Shown here in pieces: positions 1 to 10,848 of a DNA stretch of 64,000 nt. Position 1 is the first letter of the stretch. Each line of letters opens with the position of its first letter. The stretch is taken from contig NZ_CP098480.1 in NCBI RefSeq assembly GCF_023702715.1, positions 2,852,001-2,916,000 of the forward strand. The letters run 5' to 3'. The notes under the pieces were generated by a model. That model ran no database searches. It saw nothing but the letters and a program-made list of their open reading frames with translations, and was not told the DNA's origin. The position numbers and the translations under genes were made by a program. Origin of the DNA: Acinetobacter sp. C32I (GTDB taxonomy: Bacteria > Pseudomonadota > Gammaproteobacteria > Pseudomonadales > Moraxellaceae).

Positions 1-2322
1 CAGTGGGTGTAAGCGGTTGTATTCTTCACATGCCATACCATCACGCGACAACTCATTGAAGCTGGTGACACTCCAAACGTTTGAATGGATTTGGTATTCA
101 TCACGTAAGATTTTCGCAGCTTTAATCACTTCGCGAAGAATGACACCTGAGCCCAGTAATTGCACAGTGGCTTTTTCATCTTTTTCGAACAAGTACATAC
201 CACGTTTAATGCCTTCCTCAGCGCCTTCTGGCATTGCAGGATGCTCGTAGTTTTCGTTCATTACAGTTAAGTAATAGAACACTCGCTCTTGGTTCACATA
301 CATACGCTGTAAACCATCATGGACGATCACCGCCAATTCATAACCAAAACATGGATCATAAGATACGCAGTTTGGAATGGTGTTCGCCAAGATATGTGAA
401 TGACCATCTTGGTGCTGTAAACCTTCACCGTTCAATGTAGTACGACCCGCAGTGGCACCTAACAAGAAACCTTGTGCCTGTGCATCACCCGCAGCCCATG
501 CAATGTCACCAATACGCTGGAAACCGAACATTGAGTAGTACATGTACATTGGAATCATTGGCAAGTTATTGGTTGAATAACTGGTTGCCAACGCAGCCCA
601 AGCGCTCATCGCACCCGCTTCGTTAATCCCTTCTTGCAACATGTGACCGTCACTTGCTTCACGGTAATGCATTAACTGTTCTTGGTCTTCTGGGGTATAT
701 TTTTGACCGTGTGCGGCATAAATACCGAGCTGACGGAACATCCCTTCTAAACCAAAAGTACGTGCTTCGTCTGGAACGATTGGTACGACGCGATCTTTAA
801 TGGCTTTTTCTTTCAGTAAAGCCGCAATTAAACGCACCATCAGCATCGTGGTCGATTGCTCTTTACCACCTGAACCATTTAATACAGCATCAAATACAGA
901 GAGTTCAGGAATCGCTAAAGTTTCACTCTCACGACGACGTGCAGGTAGGTAACCCCCTAGTGCTTCACGACGCGCCTTCATATACTTCATTTCTGGAGAG
1001 TTTTCACTTGGGCGGTAGAATGGCAGCTCTTCTAACTTATCATCCGTAAATGGCAGGTTAAAACGATCACGTACATATTTCAAAGAATCGATCTGCATTT
1101 TCTTGATTTGGTGGGTTTTGTTCACCGCTTCAATTTCTTCAGACAAACCATAGCCTTTGACCGTTTTCGCAAGAATAACGGTTGGCTGACCTTTGGCTTT
1201 CATTGCTTCTGCATAGGCAGCAAAAACTTTGTACGGGTCATGACCACCACGATTAAGATTATCGATGTCTTCATCGCTTAAATCTTTGACCAGTTCCGCA
1301 GCTTCTGGATACTTGCCAAAGAATTTCTCACGGGTATATGCACCACCTTTCACTTGATAACGCTGATACTCACCATCAACTGTTTCTTCCATAACCGCTT
1401 TTAAAGCACCTGAAGTGTCTTGTGCAAGCAGTGGATCCCAATGACGGCCCCACACCACTTTAATGACACGCCAACCTGCGCCACGGAACAATGATTCAAG
1501 CTCTTGAATGATCTTACCATTACCACGTACTGGGCCATCCAGACGCTGTAAGTTACAGTTCACCACCCAAACCAAGTTATCTAATTTTTCACGACCTGCC
1601 AGTGAAATTGCACCTGTACTTTCTGGCTCATCCATCTCACCATCGCCCAGATAAGCCCAGACTTTACGGTCTTCTTCTTTAATCAAACCACGATTCATCA
1701 AGTACTTTTGAATGTGTGCTTGGTAAATCGACATAATCGGGCCTAAACCCATCGATACGGTTGGGAACTGCCAATAGTCTGGCATTAAATACGGATGCGG
1801 ATAACTCGGAAGACCATTGCCACCCACTTCACGGCGGAAATTATTCAATTGATCTTCAGTTAAACGCCCTTCCAAGAACGAACGCGCATAGATACCAGGA
1901 GCACAGTGACCTTGGTAATAAATCATGTCACCGCCAAAGTTATCAGAGGCAGCACGGAAGAAATGGTTAAAACCAACATCATAAAGCGTTGCAGATGATG
2001 CAAAACTTGCAAGGTGACCACCGAGATCGTCACCCGTTTTGTTGGCACGCAACACCATTGCCAATGCATTCCAGCGAATCAAGGCACGGATACGACGCTC
2101 CATATCCTGATCACCAGGCATGGCTGGTTGCTCTTCAACTGAAATGGTATTGAGGTAAGGAGTATTTAGGCGTTGGATTGGAACATGTTTTGCAATAGCC
2201 CGTTGATAAAGTTTTTCTAGTAAGAAGGCAGCACGCTCCGTGCCCATATGTTGTAATACTGAATCAAATGCTTCTTGCCATTCCTGGGTTTCTTGCGCGT
2301 CAGAGTCGCCATAAAACGCCAT
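1..2322 (-). CDS. aceE: Pyruvate dehydrogenase E1 component, 3' end missing at window edge
   Basis: This is the TPP-dependent, homodimeric E1 of the pyruvate dehydrogenase complex, which decarboxylates pyruvate and acetylates the lipoyl arm of E2. The frame is open from the ATG at 2322 to base 1, giving 774 codons; the family is about 890-905 residues, so only the C-terminus is lost. The start reads MAFYGDSDAQETQEWQEAF. The TPP/Mg motif is visible as a GDGEMDEPES stretch followed about 30 residues later by VNCNLQRLDGPV. The partner aceF should lie beyond the left edge. The product is certain; only the end is unseen. Confidence 0.97.
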   Translation of the reverse strand, partial: MAFYGDSDAQETQEWQEAFDSVLQHMGTERAAFLLEKLYQRAIAKHVPIQRLNTPYLNTISVEEQPAMPGDQDMERRIRALIRWNALAMVLRANKTGDDLGGHLASFASSATLYDVGFNHFFRAASDNFGGDMIYYQGHCAPGIYARSFLEGRLTEDQLNNFRREVGGNGLPSYPHPYLMPDYWQFPTVSMGLGPIMSIYQAHIQKYLMNRGLIKEEDRKVWAYLGDGEMDEPESTGAISLAGREKLDNLVWVVNCNLQRLDGPVRGNGKIIQELESLFRGAGWRVIKVVWGRHWDPLLAQDTSGALKAVMEETVDGEYQRYQVKGGAYTREKFFGKYPEAAELVKDLSDEDIDNLNRGGHDPYKVFAAYAEAMKAKGQPTVILAKTVKGYGLSEEIEAVNKTHQIKKMQIDSLKYVRDRFNLPFTDDKLEELPFYRPSENSPEMKYMKARREALGGYLPARRRESETLAIPELSVFDAVLNGSGGKEQSTTMLMVRLIAALLKEKAIKDRVVPIVPDEARTFGLEGMFRQLGIYAAHGQKYTPEDQEQLMHYREASDGHMLQEGINEAGAMSAWAALATSYSTNNLPMIPMYMYYSMFGFQRIGDIAWAAGDAQAQGFLLGATAGRTTLNGEGLQHQDGHSHILANTIPNCVSYDPCFGYELAVIVHDGLQRMYVNQERVFYYLTVMNENYEHPAMPEGAEEGIKRGMYLFEKDEKATVQLLGSGVILREVIKAAKILRDEYQIHSNVWSVTSFNELSRDGMACEEYNRLHPL

Positions 2323-2465
2323 ACAATTCACCTTTTCCCTTAAGTTATTTGTCAACCCTATTTTTATCATGTTTTGCGGTGATAGAGGTATTGCCCTAAA
2401 TGAATGCAAAATGCCTTATTATTTTCTGACAAAATAGTCATTGACCGAAATAAAACAAAAAACAT

Positions 2466-2493
2466 AAAAAATCGCCAATAAAGGCGATTTTTT
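2466..2493 (-). terminator. Intrinsic terminator after the M23 peptidase gene
   Basis: An 11-bp perfect stem (AAAAAATCGCC / GGCGATTTTTT) with a 6-base loop lies 33 bases beyond the stop of the M23 gene. The run of A on the plus strand becomes a U-run on the minus strand transcript. It separates that gene from aceE. Confidence 0.85.
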
Positions 2494-2526
2494 CGGATAT
2501 TTATATACAACTGTTAACAAATTACA

Positions 2527-3273
2527 TTAAGGCAACATTGCTAAATAAGTTGATGGATTTTTCCGTTGACCATCTTTCACAACTTCAAAATGTAAATGTG
2601 GTCCGGTACAACGACCCGTACAGCCCACATTGGCAATATGCTCACCTGCGCCAACACGGTCACCCGCATTGACCATTAAACGCGATGCATGTGCATAACG
2701 AGTGATGTAACCGTTGCCATGATCAATTTCAACATACTGACCATAACCCGTACCCCAACCAGATTTGGTTACGACACCCGGGCCAGTCGCATAGATTGGC
2801 GTACCTGATGGTGCAGCAAGATCAACACCTGAATGGTGACGAGTTGAACCTAATAGGGTGCGGTTACCCCAAGAAGAGCTGACACGGCCTTCTTGCAATG
2901 GATGACTAACGAGCCAAGAATAACCTGTATTTGCAGAGAACGAAGAAGGTGCATTGTCTTGAGATGAAATCGCTGAACGACCATATTTCTTCTCGATCGT
3001 TGCATTGTTCAATTCAATGGTTTTTTCACGTAATTTAACTGACACATTCGATACGGCTGGCAGATCCATATCAGCAGAATGAGTATAAGAACCTTGAGCT
3101 AAGGTTTTTGAGAGTTGCTCTAGACGGTCATCACCTGTGGCTTGACCAATGTTCTGATAATCTGCGAAAGCAACCGAAGCAGCTGAAGCAGCCAACGAAA
3201 ATGCGAGTAAAATACGACGCGTATGATGCATAAAAAACCTCTTGAAACCGTCCTTCAAACGTTCCTTTATCAT
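2527..3273 (-). CDS. M23 (LytM/LasA-type) peptidoglycan metallopeptidase
   Basis: A predicted periplasmic zinc endopeptidase, or an amidase-activating LytM factor, acting on peptidoglycan cross-links. Of 248 residues, a basic N-terminus and hydrophobic stretch (about 20-37, ending SVAFA) look like a signal peptide. The M23 domain fills residues 135-232. The metal ligands are visible: H147 and D151 in HHSGVDLAAP, and H226/H228 in GPHLHFEV, with H195 in the RYAH motif. All catalytic positions are present, so it could be an active enzyme rather than a degenerate EnvC/NlpD-type activator. AAGGA sits just upstream of the chosen ATG. It is divergent from dciA; the substrate is unproven. Confidence 0.9.
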   Translation of the reverse strand: MIKERLKDGFKRFFMHHTRRILLAFSLAASAASVAFADYQNIGQATGDDRLEQLSKTLAQGSYTHSADMDLPAVSNVSVKLREKTIELNNATIEKKYGRSAISSQDNAPSSFSANTGYSWLVSHPLQEGRVSSSWGNRTLLGSTRHHSGVDLAAPSGTPIYATGPGVVTKSGWGTGYGQYVEIDHGNGYITRYAHASRLMVNAGDRVGAGEHIANVGCTGRCTGPHLHFEVVKDGQRKNPSTYLAMLP

Positions 3274-3336
3274 CTGTTCCTTGATAACAGTTGAAGCAAA
3301 CGCTTAAGATGGACACATCACCTCCGAGGAAGTTCT

Positions 3337-3777
3337 ATGTCTGAACCTAACAACGTTTTCCAACAGAAAGGACAACACATAAAAACTGGAAACTTAACGT
3401 TTCTGACGACGCAAGTCACACAATGGAAACAACTTACGAAAATTATTCAACCCCTACTGCCCCAACCAGAGCAATGGCAGGTTGTTTGTTATCAACATGG
3501 TGTATTGATCATAACGGGTGAAAATCAAGCAATGATTAGTCAACTCAGCTATTTACAAAGCCACTATGTTGCGCAGTTAGCTCAGCTCGAAGGACTCAAG
3601 GAATTACGAAAAATTCAAGTTCGGTTAAGAAACAAAACGCTTGTCTCTCGTGAACCCTCTCCCCCAACAAAAACACTGACATCAGAGACCCAAGAGCAAT
3701 TGCGCAGCGCCGCTGAATATGTGAGCGACCCTAAGCTTAGCCAAGCTTTACTACGTTTGGCAAGCAATAAAAAGTAA
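3337..3777 (+). CDS. dciA: DciA-like protein (DUF721), replicative helicase loader
   Basis: A 146-residue DUF721 protein. Known DciA proteins load the DnaB helicase in bacteria that lack the phage-derived DnaC/DnaI loaders. The N-terminal KH-like core spans about residues 20-100 (WQVVCYQHGVLIITGENQAMISQL and the LRKIQVRL strand), followed by a flexible tail. An AGGAAG ribosome site precedes the ATG. Its place divergent from the M23 gene and convergent with lpxC is the usual proteobacterial context for DUF721 near lpxC/secA. The family call is firm; the DciA role is taken from the family. Confidence 0.85.
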   Translation: MSEPNNVFQQKGQHIKTGNLTFLTTQVTQWKQLTKIIQPLLPQPEQWQVVCYQHGVLIITGENQAMISQLSYLQSHYVAQLAQLEGLKELRKIQVRLRNKTLVSREPSPPTKTLTSETQEQLRSAAEYVSDPKLSQALLRLASNKK

Positions 3778-3875
3778 ACTTCATAGATTAAGTGTTGGAA
3801 TACACACTAGTTTTGTGTGACGAAAATCTCAGATTCAATTGTTACAATATAACATAGACAATAAAAGACAATGAC

Positions 3876-4778
3876 TTATGTCACACTTACATAAGGAATT
3901 GGACAATCACTCTCGTTATTAAATGTTACAATTTCATAGCTGCTTGGATCGTTTTGAACATTGCGTAATAGCTGGTTGTTCAGCGCATGTCCCGATTTGT
4001 AACCATCAAACTTGGCAATAATTTGATGCCCAAGCAAATATAAGTCACCGACAGCATCTAAAATTTTATGACGCACAAACTCATCAGCAAAGCGCAAGCC
4101 TTCTTCATTGACCACACCGGTATCATCCACACCAATCGCATTTTCAAGACTCGCCCCCAAAGCCAGATTATTGGCTTTTAAATAGTCCAAATCTTTCATA
4201 AAGCCAAAGGTTCGTGCTTCACTAACTTCGTAGACAAAGGTTTCCGTGGAGAAATCGATGGTTGCCGATTGGTACTCTTTGGCAAAAGCAGGATGGTCAA
4301 AGTCGATGGTAAAATTCAGCTGGAAACCTGAATGAGGTGAGAAAATCGCTTTTTTGTCGTCGATTAAAGCCTCTACTGGCTTTAAAATACGAATGAACTT
4401 CTTTGGCGCATCTTGCTCCGCCAGTTCACCTTGCATCAGCAAATAGATAAAAGGCCCTGCACTCCCATCCATGATCGGCACTTCGGAAGCAGACACTTCA
4501 ACAATCAGGTTATCAATCCCCAAACCCGCGATCGCACTCATCACATGTTCAATGGTGCCGACTTTAATGTCATCACGAACCAGATTCGAGCACATAAATG
4601 CTTCTTGGATTAACAGCGCATTGGCCGCAATATCCACTGGAGGATTTAAGTCGATACGGCGAAAGACAATACCCCCATCAATATGATGCGGAACAAAATT
4701 AATCAGCACCTTTTGACCACTGTGCAGACCAATACCGCTCGCTTTCACCACACGCTTGAGAGTACGTTGTTTCAACAT
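3876..4778 (-). CDS. lpxC: UDP-3-O-acyl-N-acetylglucosamine deacetylase
   Basis: LpxC is the zinc-dependent, committed step of lipid A synthesis: removal of the N-acetyl group from UDP-3-O-acyl-GlcNAc in the cytosol. The product is 300 residues, the normal family length. The first zinc ligand is H78 in GTIEHVMSA, and the second pair lies in the [13 protein letters not shown] motif (H and D). The start [21 protein letters not shown] is the family start. It follows ftsZ at the end of the division cluster, as in E. coli, but a strong terminator (4845-4870) separates the two. Confidence 0.98.
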   Translation of the reverse strand: MLKQRTLKRVVKASGIGLHSGQKVLINFVPHHIDGGIVFRRIDLNPPVDIAANALLIQEAFMCSNLVRDDIKVGTIEHVMSAIAGLGIDNLIVEVSASEVPIMDGSAGPFIYLLMQGELAEQDAPKKFIRILKPVEALIDDKKAIFSPHSGFQLNFTIDFDHPAFAKEYQSATIDFSTETFVYEVSEARTFGFMKDLDYLKANNLALGASLENAIGVDDTGVVNEEGLRFADEFVRHKILDAVGDLYLLGHQIIAKFDGYKSGHALNNQLLRNVQNDPSSYEIVTFNNESDCPIPYVSVT

Positions 4779-4844
4779 GCCATACCAACTTCATTTGCAA
4801 AAACCGATATAACTTAGCATATTTTGCCATTTTAAAAAAATAAA

Positions 4845-4870
4845 AAAGGGGGCAATTACTTGCCCCCTTT
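4845..4870 (-). terminator. Intrinsic terminator between ftsZ and lpxC
   Basis: A 10-bp GC-rich stem (AAAGGGGGCA / TGCCCCCTTT) with a 6-base loop sits 20 bases beyond the ftsZ stop. Plus-strand A-runs at 4834-4847 give the U-tract on the minus strand transcript. lpxC therefore probably has its own promoter in 4779-4844. Confidence 0.85.
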
Positions 4871-4889
4871 CGCTAAATATATGATTTTA

Positions 4890-6071
4890 TTATTTACGCT
4901 GTTGATTTTTCAGATAGTCTTGAATGCTCATTGGCGATGAACGTGGCGTAGAACTTGCCGCAGCGCTCACTGGTGCCTCAGTATTTGCACGTTTGCTGAT
5001 CGCAGGAACATCATCTTCGTCAACTGATTGTTGCGCAGATTGAGAAACTGGTGCATGTGAAGTCACCGCACGACGCTTTTGATCAACCTCACTGGCATTA
5101 CGGGTTAAACCTGTTGCAATAACAGTGACACGTAATTCATCACGCGCATCTGGATCAAATACCGTACCGTAGAAGATTTCACCTTCATCTAGGTCAACAA
5201 TCTGGTTGACCACATCGGTAATGATTTCAGTTTCACGCAGGGTAATATCATCCCCACCCGTGATGTTAATTAACACACCTTTCGCATTGATAATATTCAC
5301 ATTATCAAGCAATGGGCTACGGATCGCCTGCTCAGCTGCTTGGCGAGCACGATCTTCACCACGACCTAAACCAGCACCCATCATGGCATAACCACGTGTA
5401 CTCATCGCTGTTTTCAAGTCAGCAAAGTCGAGGTTAATATGACCACGATTCACGACCAGATCAAAGATACTGCGTACCGCATTCAGCAACACATCATCTG
5501 CCTTTTTATAGGCATCTTTCATTGAAATATCGCCATATACGCTCAATAAGCGTTGGTTTGGAATGATGATCAATGAATCAACATGTGCTTCTAAAGCATC
5601 AATGCCTTTTTCAGCAGACTTTTGACGACGACGACCTTCAAAATTGAATGGCGTAGTCACCACACCTACGGTCAAGATGCCCATTTCTTTGGCAACTTCA
5701 GCAACCACTGGCGCAGCACCGGTACCTGTACCACCGCCCATACCGGCAGTGACAAACACCATATCCGTGCCTTCAAGATGCTGACGAATCACTTCACGGC
5801 TTTCTTCTGCCGCAATTTGACCCACCTCAGGATTCGCACCTGCACCCAAACCACGTGTACTTTGTTCACCCAATTGAATTTTGAACGGGGCATTCATGCT
5901 ATCCAAGGCTTGCTTGTCAGTATTTGCACAAACGAACTTTACACCTTGAATGTCAGATTGCGCCATATGCTGCACGGCATTACCACCGCCACCACCAACG
6001 CCAAATACTGTGAAACGGGCTTGACCGTTGCCATTGTCTAGTTCATCTTCTATAAATTCAAATGAGGCCAT
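4890..6071 (-). CDS. ftsZ: Cell division GTPase FtsZ
   Basis: The tubulin homologue that builds the cytokinetic Z-ring. It has 393 residues. The nucleotide-binding signature GGGTGTG is at 112-118 and the N-terminal glycine-rich loop [11 protein letters not shown] is at 23-33. A variable linker rich in Ala, Ser and Thr runs from about 320 to 378. The C-terminal partner-binding peptide ends [14 protein letters not shown], which differs from the DIPAFLRKQ-type peptide of enterobacteria; as far as I recall this form is typical of Acinetobacter. It lies 164 bases downstream of ftsA in the same direction. Confidence 0.99.
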   Translation of the reverse strand: MASFEFIEDELDNGNGQARFTVFGVGGGGGNAVQHMAQSDIQGVKFVCANTDKQALDSMNAPFKIQLGEQSTRGLGAGANPEVGQIAAEESREVIRQHLEGTDMVFVTAGMGGGTGTGAAPVVAEVAKEMGILTVGVVTTPFNFEGRRRQKSAEKGIDALEAHVDSLIIIPNQRLLSVYGDISMKDAYKKADDVLLNAVRSIFDLVVNRGHINLDFADLKTAMSTRGYAMMGAGLGRGEDRARQAAEQAIRSPLLDNVNIINAKGVLINITGGDDITLRETEIITDVVNQIVDLDEGEIFYGTVFDPDARDELRVTVIATGLTRNASEVDQKRRAVTSHAPVSQSAQQSVDEDDVPAISKRANTEAPVSAAASSTPRSSPMSIQDYLKNQQRK

Positions 6072-6235
6072 GACCTTTAGATTTCCTAATATTAATGGCA
6101 GTTACTTCAGCCCGTTACTGCCCTGATTTTTAAACAACTGATGTTTAGGATGCTGTTCAATAATCGCTAGCTTGTCAAGTACAGTGGCAGATTTAGAACA
6201 ACTTCCTAACAAATTTTCCCAAAAATAACTACAAC

Positions 6236-7498
6236 TTAAAAGATGGCCTTTAATTTGCTATTTAATGCATTCCAACCATTGGCAACGCGATCAACAAAAC
6301 TACGATCACTTGCCTCTTCTGGTTCTTCCACCGCATCTTGCAAATCACTCTGGCTAAACATCAACAAACCCGCTGCAGTTGCATACATTGAACGACGCAA
6401 GGCTGGTAAATGCTGATCATCCGCGTAGACCTGTAACGGCGGATTACCCAAATGTGCCGAGACACCCAACATACGACGTGCCAGATTCACCATGCCTTCA
6501 ATTTGACAGGCATCCCCAGTGAGTACCACGCCATGATAGAGACCATGAATTGCACCACTATGCTCTAACTCTTCACGAATCAGGCTAAAGATTTCTTCAT
6601 AGCGCGCAATGATGATTTCTGCAAGCTCAATACGACTGATGGTTTGTGTACCATCAATGCCTTGCACCTGAATCATATGATCGGGTTTGACCACGCTCAT
6701 ATCCACGCAGCCATGCAAAATCTTGATGCGTTCCGCTTCTTCCGTGGTGGTCTGTAAAACAGCGGCAATATCACGGGTGACATTCTCACCACCACGTGGC
6801 AAGGTTCGTGCTAAAGCCAATCGACCATCTAGATACACAGCAATATTGGTAATACCCGCACCAATATCCACCAAGCAAACACCATATTCTTTTTCGTCTT
6901 TGAGCAGACTGGCTTCAGCAGTTGCCAAGCAAGACACCACCATTTTCTCCACCCCGATATTGGCGCCTTTCATGGCACGATCAAGGTTTTGCATGGTGCT
7001 GATCGGCATCATCATCAACTGATAATGACCCGTCATGCTGTGCGCCGACATATTGACTGGGTTTTGTACCCACTCCGCCGAATCACCCAGCTCAAAGCCC
7101 AATGGCACCGCACTGGCCAGATAATAATCTGGCGATACATGGCTGGCTTTGGCCAACTCTAAGGCGCGCACCACTTCATTTGTCGTAATAATATGATCGT
7201 GGTTCGCAACAGGCGTACGACCTGAGGCATAAAAACTTTGTAATTCAGTACTTGGAATCGACACCCATGCACTATGAATACGGCATTCCGCCATATCCTC
7301 TGCTTCGGATACCGCATTTTTAATCGCCGCAATCACCTTGTCTAAGCTAACAATCTTGCCTTTAACCATACCTCGGTTGCGAGCAGTTGCCATGCCAATG
7401 ACCTGGATCTTATCCGGCGCATGGATCTTACCAATCAAAACTGTGACTTTATGAGTCCCAATATCAATCGCAACAACTGAGGGAACAGCTTCACTCAT
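6236..7498 (-). CDS. ftsA: Cell division protein FtsA
   Basis: The actin-like ATPase that tethers FtsZ to the inner membrane. It has 420 residues, the same length as in E. coli. The phosphate-1 loop is visible at the start (VVAIDIGTHKVTVLIG) and the phosphate-2/adenosine region at DIGAGITNIAVYLDG. The C-terminal amphipathic membrane-targeting helix is recognisable at the end (RVANGWNALNSKLKAIF). It is 61 bases downstream of ftsQ and 164 upstream of ftsZ in the division cluster. Confidence 0.98.
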   Translation of the reverse strand: MSEAVPSVVAIDIGTHKVTVLIGKIHAPDKIQVIGMATARNRGMVKGKIVSLDKVIAAIKNAVSEAEDMAECRIHSAWVSIPSTELQSFYASGRTPVANHDHIITTNEVVRALELAKASHVSPDYYLASAVPLGFELGDSAEWVQNPVNMSAHSMTGHYQLMMMPISTMQNLDRAMKGANIGVEKMVVSCLATAEASLLKDEKEYGVCLVDIGAGITNIAVYLDGRLALARTLPRGGENVTRDIAAVLQTTTEEAERIKILHGCVDMSVVKPDHMIQVQGIDGTQTISRIELAEIIIARYEEIFSLIREELEHSGAIHGLYHGVVLTGDACQIEGMVNLARRMLGVSAHLGNPPLQVYADDQHLPALRRSMYATAAGLLMFSQSDLQDAVEEPEEASDRSFVDRVANGWNALNSKLKAIF

Positions 7499-7559
7499 TA
7501 CTTCAATACCATATCTTTAATGTTGTTTAGGACCACTGCCCTTTATTTTAAGCCACGTA

Positions 7560-8417
7560 TTATGGCTTTGCCTGAATTGCCCCTGCAAGGCTTGTGTCAT
7601 CACTCGTTACAACTAACTGACCGTTGACAATCTTTGGCGGAGCTGCGTTTTTCCACTGAATAGCTAGGCCATTCCGATAACGCAGATCAATTGCCGTGAT
7701 TTTTGACCATACAGGTTTTAAATCCGTTTGTGCCAAATGGCTTAAACGCTGAAGCTTATTCATGGTCTGATCCTGATCTACAATAATCCGCAGGCCTGAA
7801 TCAAATTGCATGAACCACGTCATACGCTCGGTTAAATACAATTCTTTTAATCTCAAATTCGCTGGATGAAACAGTTGATTAATTTCATTATAGCGACGCA
7901 TCATCATTTTGGATTGGCTGGCAGGCCCATGTAGTAGCGGCAAGTTTGGATGTGCTGTTGGCACCGCCTCGCTAAATACATCACCATTGTCACTGAGCAA
8001 ACGCCCTGTTCCCCAACGTGCAATCGCATGACGCGGCATCACCCGCACCCGAATTGCATTTGGCCAAGCCCGTGACACTACCACACGATCAACCCATGAC
8101 ACTTTTAATGCTTGATCTCGAATCTGTTCTAAATCTGAAGTGAAATAGTTATCTTTAATAATCGGATTAAGATATTGAACTAACTGTTGATTCTCAACAT
8201 CAGAATGGGTTCCCACCACCTGCAACTGTGCGACTCGAGCATCTGTCATAACTTTATATAAAGCAAACAGACCCAGTGCCAACACTGCAAATGCAATCAC
8301 CAGCAATATCCAACCGCCCGCATTCACCATCTTTTGTCGAGGCGAAGGCGGTTTCTCGTGAATCGAGCTGATGGCTGGCCGTGTTTTACGGCGCATCGAA
8401 GCAGGTAGTTGAGCCAT
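7560..8417 (-). CDS. ftsQ: Cell division protein FtsQ
   Basis: A bitopic inner-membrane divisome protein that bridges FtsA/FtsZ and FtsB/FtsL. It has 285 residues: a basic cytosolic tail (1-33), one membrane helix (about 34-56), then a POTRA domain beginning near residue 60 (VAQLQVVGTHSDVENQQLVQYL) and the FtsQ beta domain. It sits 6 bases after ddlB and before ftsA, the standard order, which supports translational coupling to ddlB. Confidence 0.96.
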   Translation of the reverse strand: MAQLPASMRRKTRPAISSIHEKPPSPRQKMVNAGGWILLVIAFAVLALGLFALYKVMTDARVAQLQVVGTHSDVENQQLVQYLNPIIKDNYFTSDLEQIRDQALKVSWVDRVVVSRAWPNAIRVRVMPRHAIARWGTGRLLSDNGDVFSEAVPTAHPNLPLLHGPASQSKMMMRRYNEINQLFHPANLRLKELYLTERMTWFMQFDSGLRIIVDQDQTMNKLQRLSHLAQTDLKPVWSKITAIDLRYRNGLAIQWKNAAPPKIVNGQLVVTSDDTSLAGAIQAKP

Positions 8418-8423
8418 AAATCG

Positions 8424-9350
8424 TTAAGCCGACGTTGTTAAGGTTTGCTCTAAAATCGCAACGCAGAGCTGATCAAAGTTATAACCCACTGCTTGCGCCG
8501 CTTTTGGCACCAAAGAGTGACTGGTCATTCCCGGAACGGTATTCACTTCCAATAACCAGAAGTTGCCCTGCTCATCCTGCATCGCATCAATACGACCCCA
8601 GCCTTCTGCACCTACTGCTTGGAATGCACGTAAGCACAATGCTTGTAAGCTTTTCTCTTCCGATTCGCTCAGACCGCAAGGAATGCCATATTCCACGTCA
8701 TTGCGTTGATATTTCGCTTCATAGTCGTAGAACGCTACATCTGCGGGTGGCTGTAAACGAATCACGGGTAATGGCTGACCATTTAAGAATGAAATGGTGA
8801 ATTCACGACCTGTGATCCATTTTTCTGCCATCACCACCGCGTCGTGCTGAGTGGCTTTCTCAATCGCCGCAGCAAAGTCTTCGGCTTTTTCAACCTTACT
8901 CATGCCAACGCTTGAGCCTTCATGCACTGGTTTGATAATCACCGGCAAGCCTAGTTCAGCAATCACAGGTTCAAGATCTGTATCTTTGGTGATAATACGG
9001 TACGGCGCAGTCGGCAGGTCACTCCCCTGCCAGATTTGCTTGGTTTTGACTTTGTCCATACCAATCGCAGAACCTTGTACACCCGTACCCGTATACGGAA
9101 GGTTTAACCATTCCAAGACACCTTGGATCTGGCCGTCTTCACCACCACGACCATGCAATACGATAAAAGCACGATCATAGCCAACCAATTCAGTCACACT
9201 ACGATCTTGTGGGTCAAATGCTTCTGCCTGAACGCCCGAACGTAATAATGCCTCTAAAACAGCTTGACCGCTGTCCAATGACACAGCGCGCTCAGCCGAC
9301 TTCCCACCAAACAACACAGCAACTTTGCCGAATTTTGCAGCATTTGACAC
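8424..9350 (-). CDS. ddlB: D-alanine--D-alanine ligase (division cluster copy)
   Basis: An ATP-grasp ligase making D-Ala-D-Ala for the peptidoglycan pentapeptide. The frame opens at a GTG at 9380, but I choose the GTG at 9350 (SNAAKFGKVAVLFGG) because AAGGA lies 7 bases before it and it gives the normal 308-residue length. Family motifs include HGRGGEDGQIQGVLE, the omega-loop YDYEAKY with the Tyr that favours D-Ala as second substrate, and EVNTVPGMTSHS. It lies between murC and ftsQ. A second, distinct ligase gene occurs at 21258-22367. Confidence 0.96.
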   Translation of the reverse strand: MSNAAKFGKVAVLFGGKSAERAVSLDSGQAVLEALLRSGVQAEAFDPQDRSVTELVGYDRAFIVLHGRGGEDGQIQGVLEWLNLPYTGTGVQGSAIGMDKVKTKQIWQGSDLPTAPYRIITKDTDLEPVIAELGLPVIIKPVHEGSSVGMSKVEKAEDFAAAIEKATQHDAVVMAEKWITGREFTISFLNGQPLPVIRLQPPADVAFYDYEAKYQRNDVEYGIPCGLSESEEKSLQALCLRAFQAVGAEGWGRIDAMQDEQGNFWLLEVNTVPGMTSHSLVPKAAQAVGYNFDQLCVAILEQTLTTSA

Positions 9351-9389
9351 GTTTATATCCTTAAAACTTTTAATATTCACAAAACAAAA

Positions 9390-10835
9390 TTATTTGGCAT
9401 ACAAGCGATGCTGAGCCAATTCTACCGAAATTGCGCCAACGTTACCCGCGCCTTGTGTTAATAACAGGTCATTTGCTTGTAACACTTTTTGTAAAACGTT
9501 CGGTAAATTACCTTCCACTGGATCGACCAAGATCGGTTCAACTTCACCACGTAAACGAATACTACGTGCTAAAGCACGACTATCAGCACCCACAATCGGC
9601 TTTTCACCTGCTGGATAAACTTCCAGTAATAACAGTTGATCGACTTGCGACAACACATCGACAAAGTCATCAAAACAATCACGGGTACGGCTAAAACGGT
9701 GCGGCTGGAACAACATCACCAAACGACGGTCTGGATGGCTGGCACGTGCCGCTTTAATGGTGGCTTCAACTTCTTTCGGATGGTGACCATAGTCATCCAC
9801 CAATTTCACCACACCTTCGCCCACTTCATATTCACCCTGAACTTGGAAGCGACGACCGACACCACTAAAGCCTTCTAAAGCACGACAAATCGCACCATCA
9901 GAAACACCTTCATCGGTTGCTACACCAATCGCAGCCAATGCATTCAAGACATTATGCAAGCCTGGTTGATTGATGGTGACACGCAATGGCTCACGGTCTT
10001 TACGCAATACGGTAAAGTGCGATTGCATGCCCTCTTGTTCAACATCGACCGCACGAATATCGTTGCCTTCATCAAAACCATAGGTCAGGACTGGACGACC
10101 GACACGCGGTAAAATTTCACGAATATTGGCGTCATCACCACAGACCACAGCCAAGCCATAGAATGGCAGGTTATGTAGGAACTGAATAAAGGTATCTTTT
10201 AACTTATCAAAGCTGCCTTCATAGGTGTCCATATGATCTGCATCGATATTGGTCACGATCGCAGCCATTGGTTGCAAATACAAGAAAGAAGCATCCGACT
10301 CATCCGCTTCCGCCACGATAAAACGGCTTTCGCCTAATGCAGCATTTACACCTGTGCTATTCAGCAAACCGCCAATCACATAAGTCGGATCAAGGTTTTC
10401 TTCTGCCAACATGGTGGTCAATAAGCTTGTCGTTGTGGTTTTACCATGCGTTCCCGCAACCGCAATCCCGTGACGGTAACGCATCAACTCACCCAACATT
10501 TCCGCACGACGCACGATTGGGGTACGTTGTTCGATGGCTGCTTTAATTTCTGGGTTTTCAGGATCAATCGCAGTCGATACCACCAATACATTGGCATTTT
10601 TAATATTGTCAGCCGAGTGACCAATAAACACCTTAATGCCATTCGCTTCGAGTTGAGCCGTGGTTTTCGAGGCTTTAATGTCTGAACCTGAAATTTTATA
10701 ACCTTGGTTACTCAATACTTCGGCAATACCGCACATCCCCGCACCACCAATACCAACAAAGTGGATATTTTTAATACGGCGCATTTCTGGCACTTTAATC
10801 AGCTTTTTGGCTTGGTTTGGATTTGTAGGAGACAT
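9390..10835 (-). CDS. murC: UDP-N-acetylmuramate--L-alanine ligase
   Basis: MurC adds the first amino acid (L-Ala) of the peptidoglycan stem to UDP-MurNAc using ATP. It has 481 residues. The N-terminal Rossmann motif is at 27-34 (VGIGGAGM) and the Mur-ligase P-loop GTHGKTTT at 128-135. It lies 13 bases downstream of murG and upstream of ddlB, all in one direction, consistent with a murG-murC-ddlB-ftsQ-ftsA operon. Confidence 0.98.
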   Translation of the reverse strand: MSPTNPNQAKKLIKVPEMRRIKNIHFVGIGGAGMCGIAEVLSNQGYKISGSDIKASKTTAQLEANGIKVFIGHSADNIKNANVLVVSTAIDPENPEIKAAIEQRTPIVRRAEMLGELMRYRHGIAVAGTHGKTTTTSLLTTMLAEENLDPTYVIGGLLNSTGVNAALGESRFIVAEADESDASFLYLQPMAAIVTNIDADHMDTYEGSFDKLKDTFIQFLHNLPFYGLAVVCGDDANIREILPRVGRPVLTYGFDEGNDIRAVDVEQEGMQSHFTVLRKDREPLRVTINQPGLHNVLNALAAIGVATDEGVSDGAICRALEGFSGVGRRFQVQGEYEVGEGVVKLVDDYGHHPKEVEATIKAARASHPDRRLVMLFQPHRFSRTRDCFDDFVDVLSQVDQLLLLEVYPAGEKPIVGADSRALARSIRLRGEVEPILVDPVEGNLPNVLQKVLQANDLLLTQGAGNVGAISVELAQHRLYAK

Positions 10836-10848
10836 AGATAAACTCGAA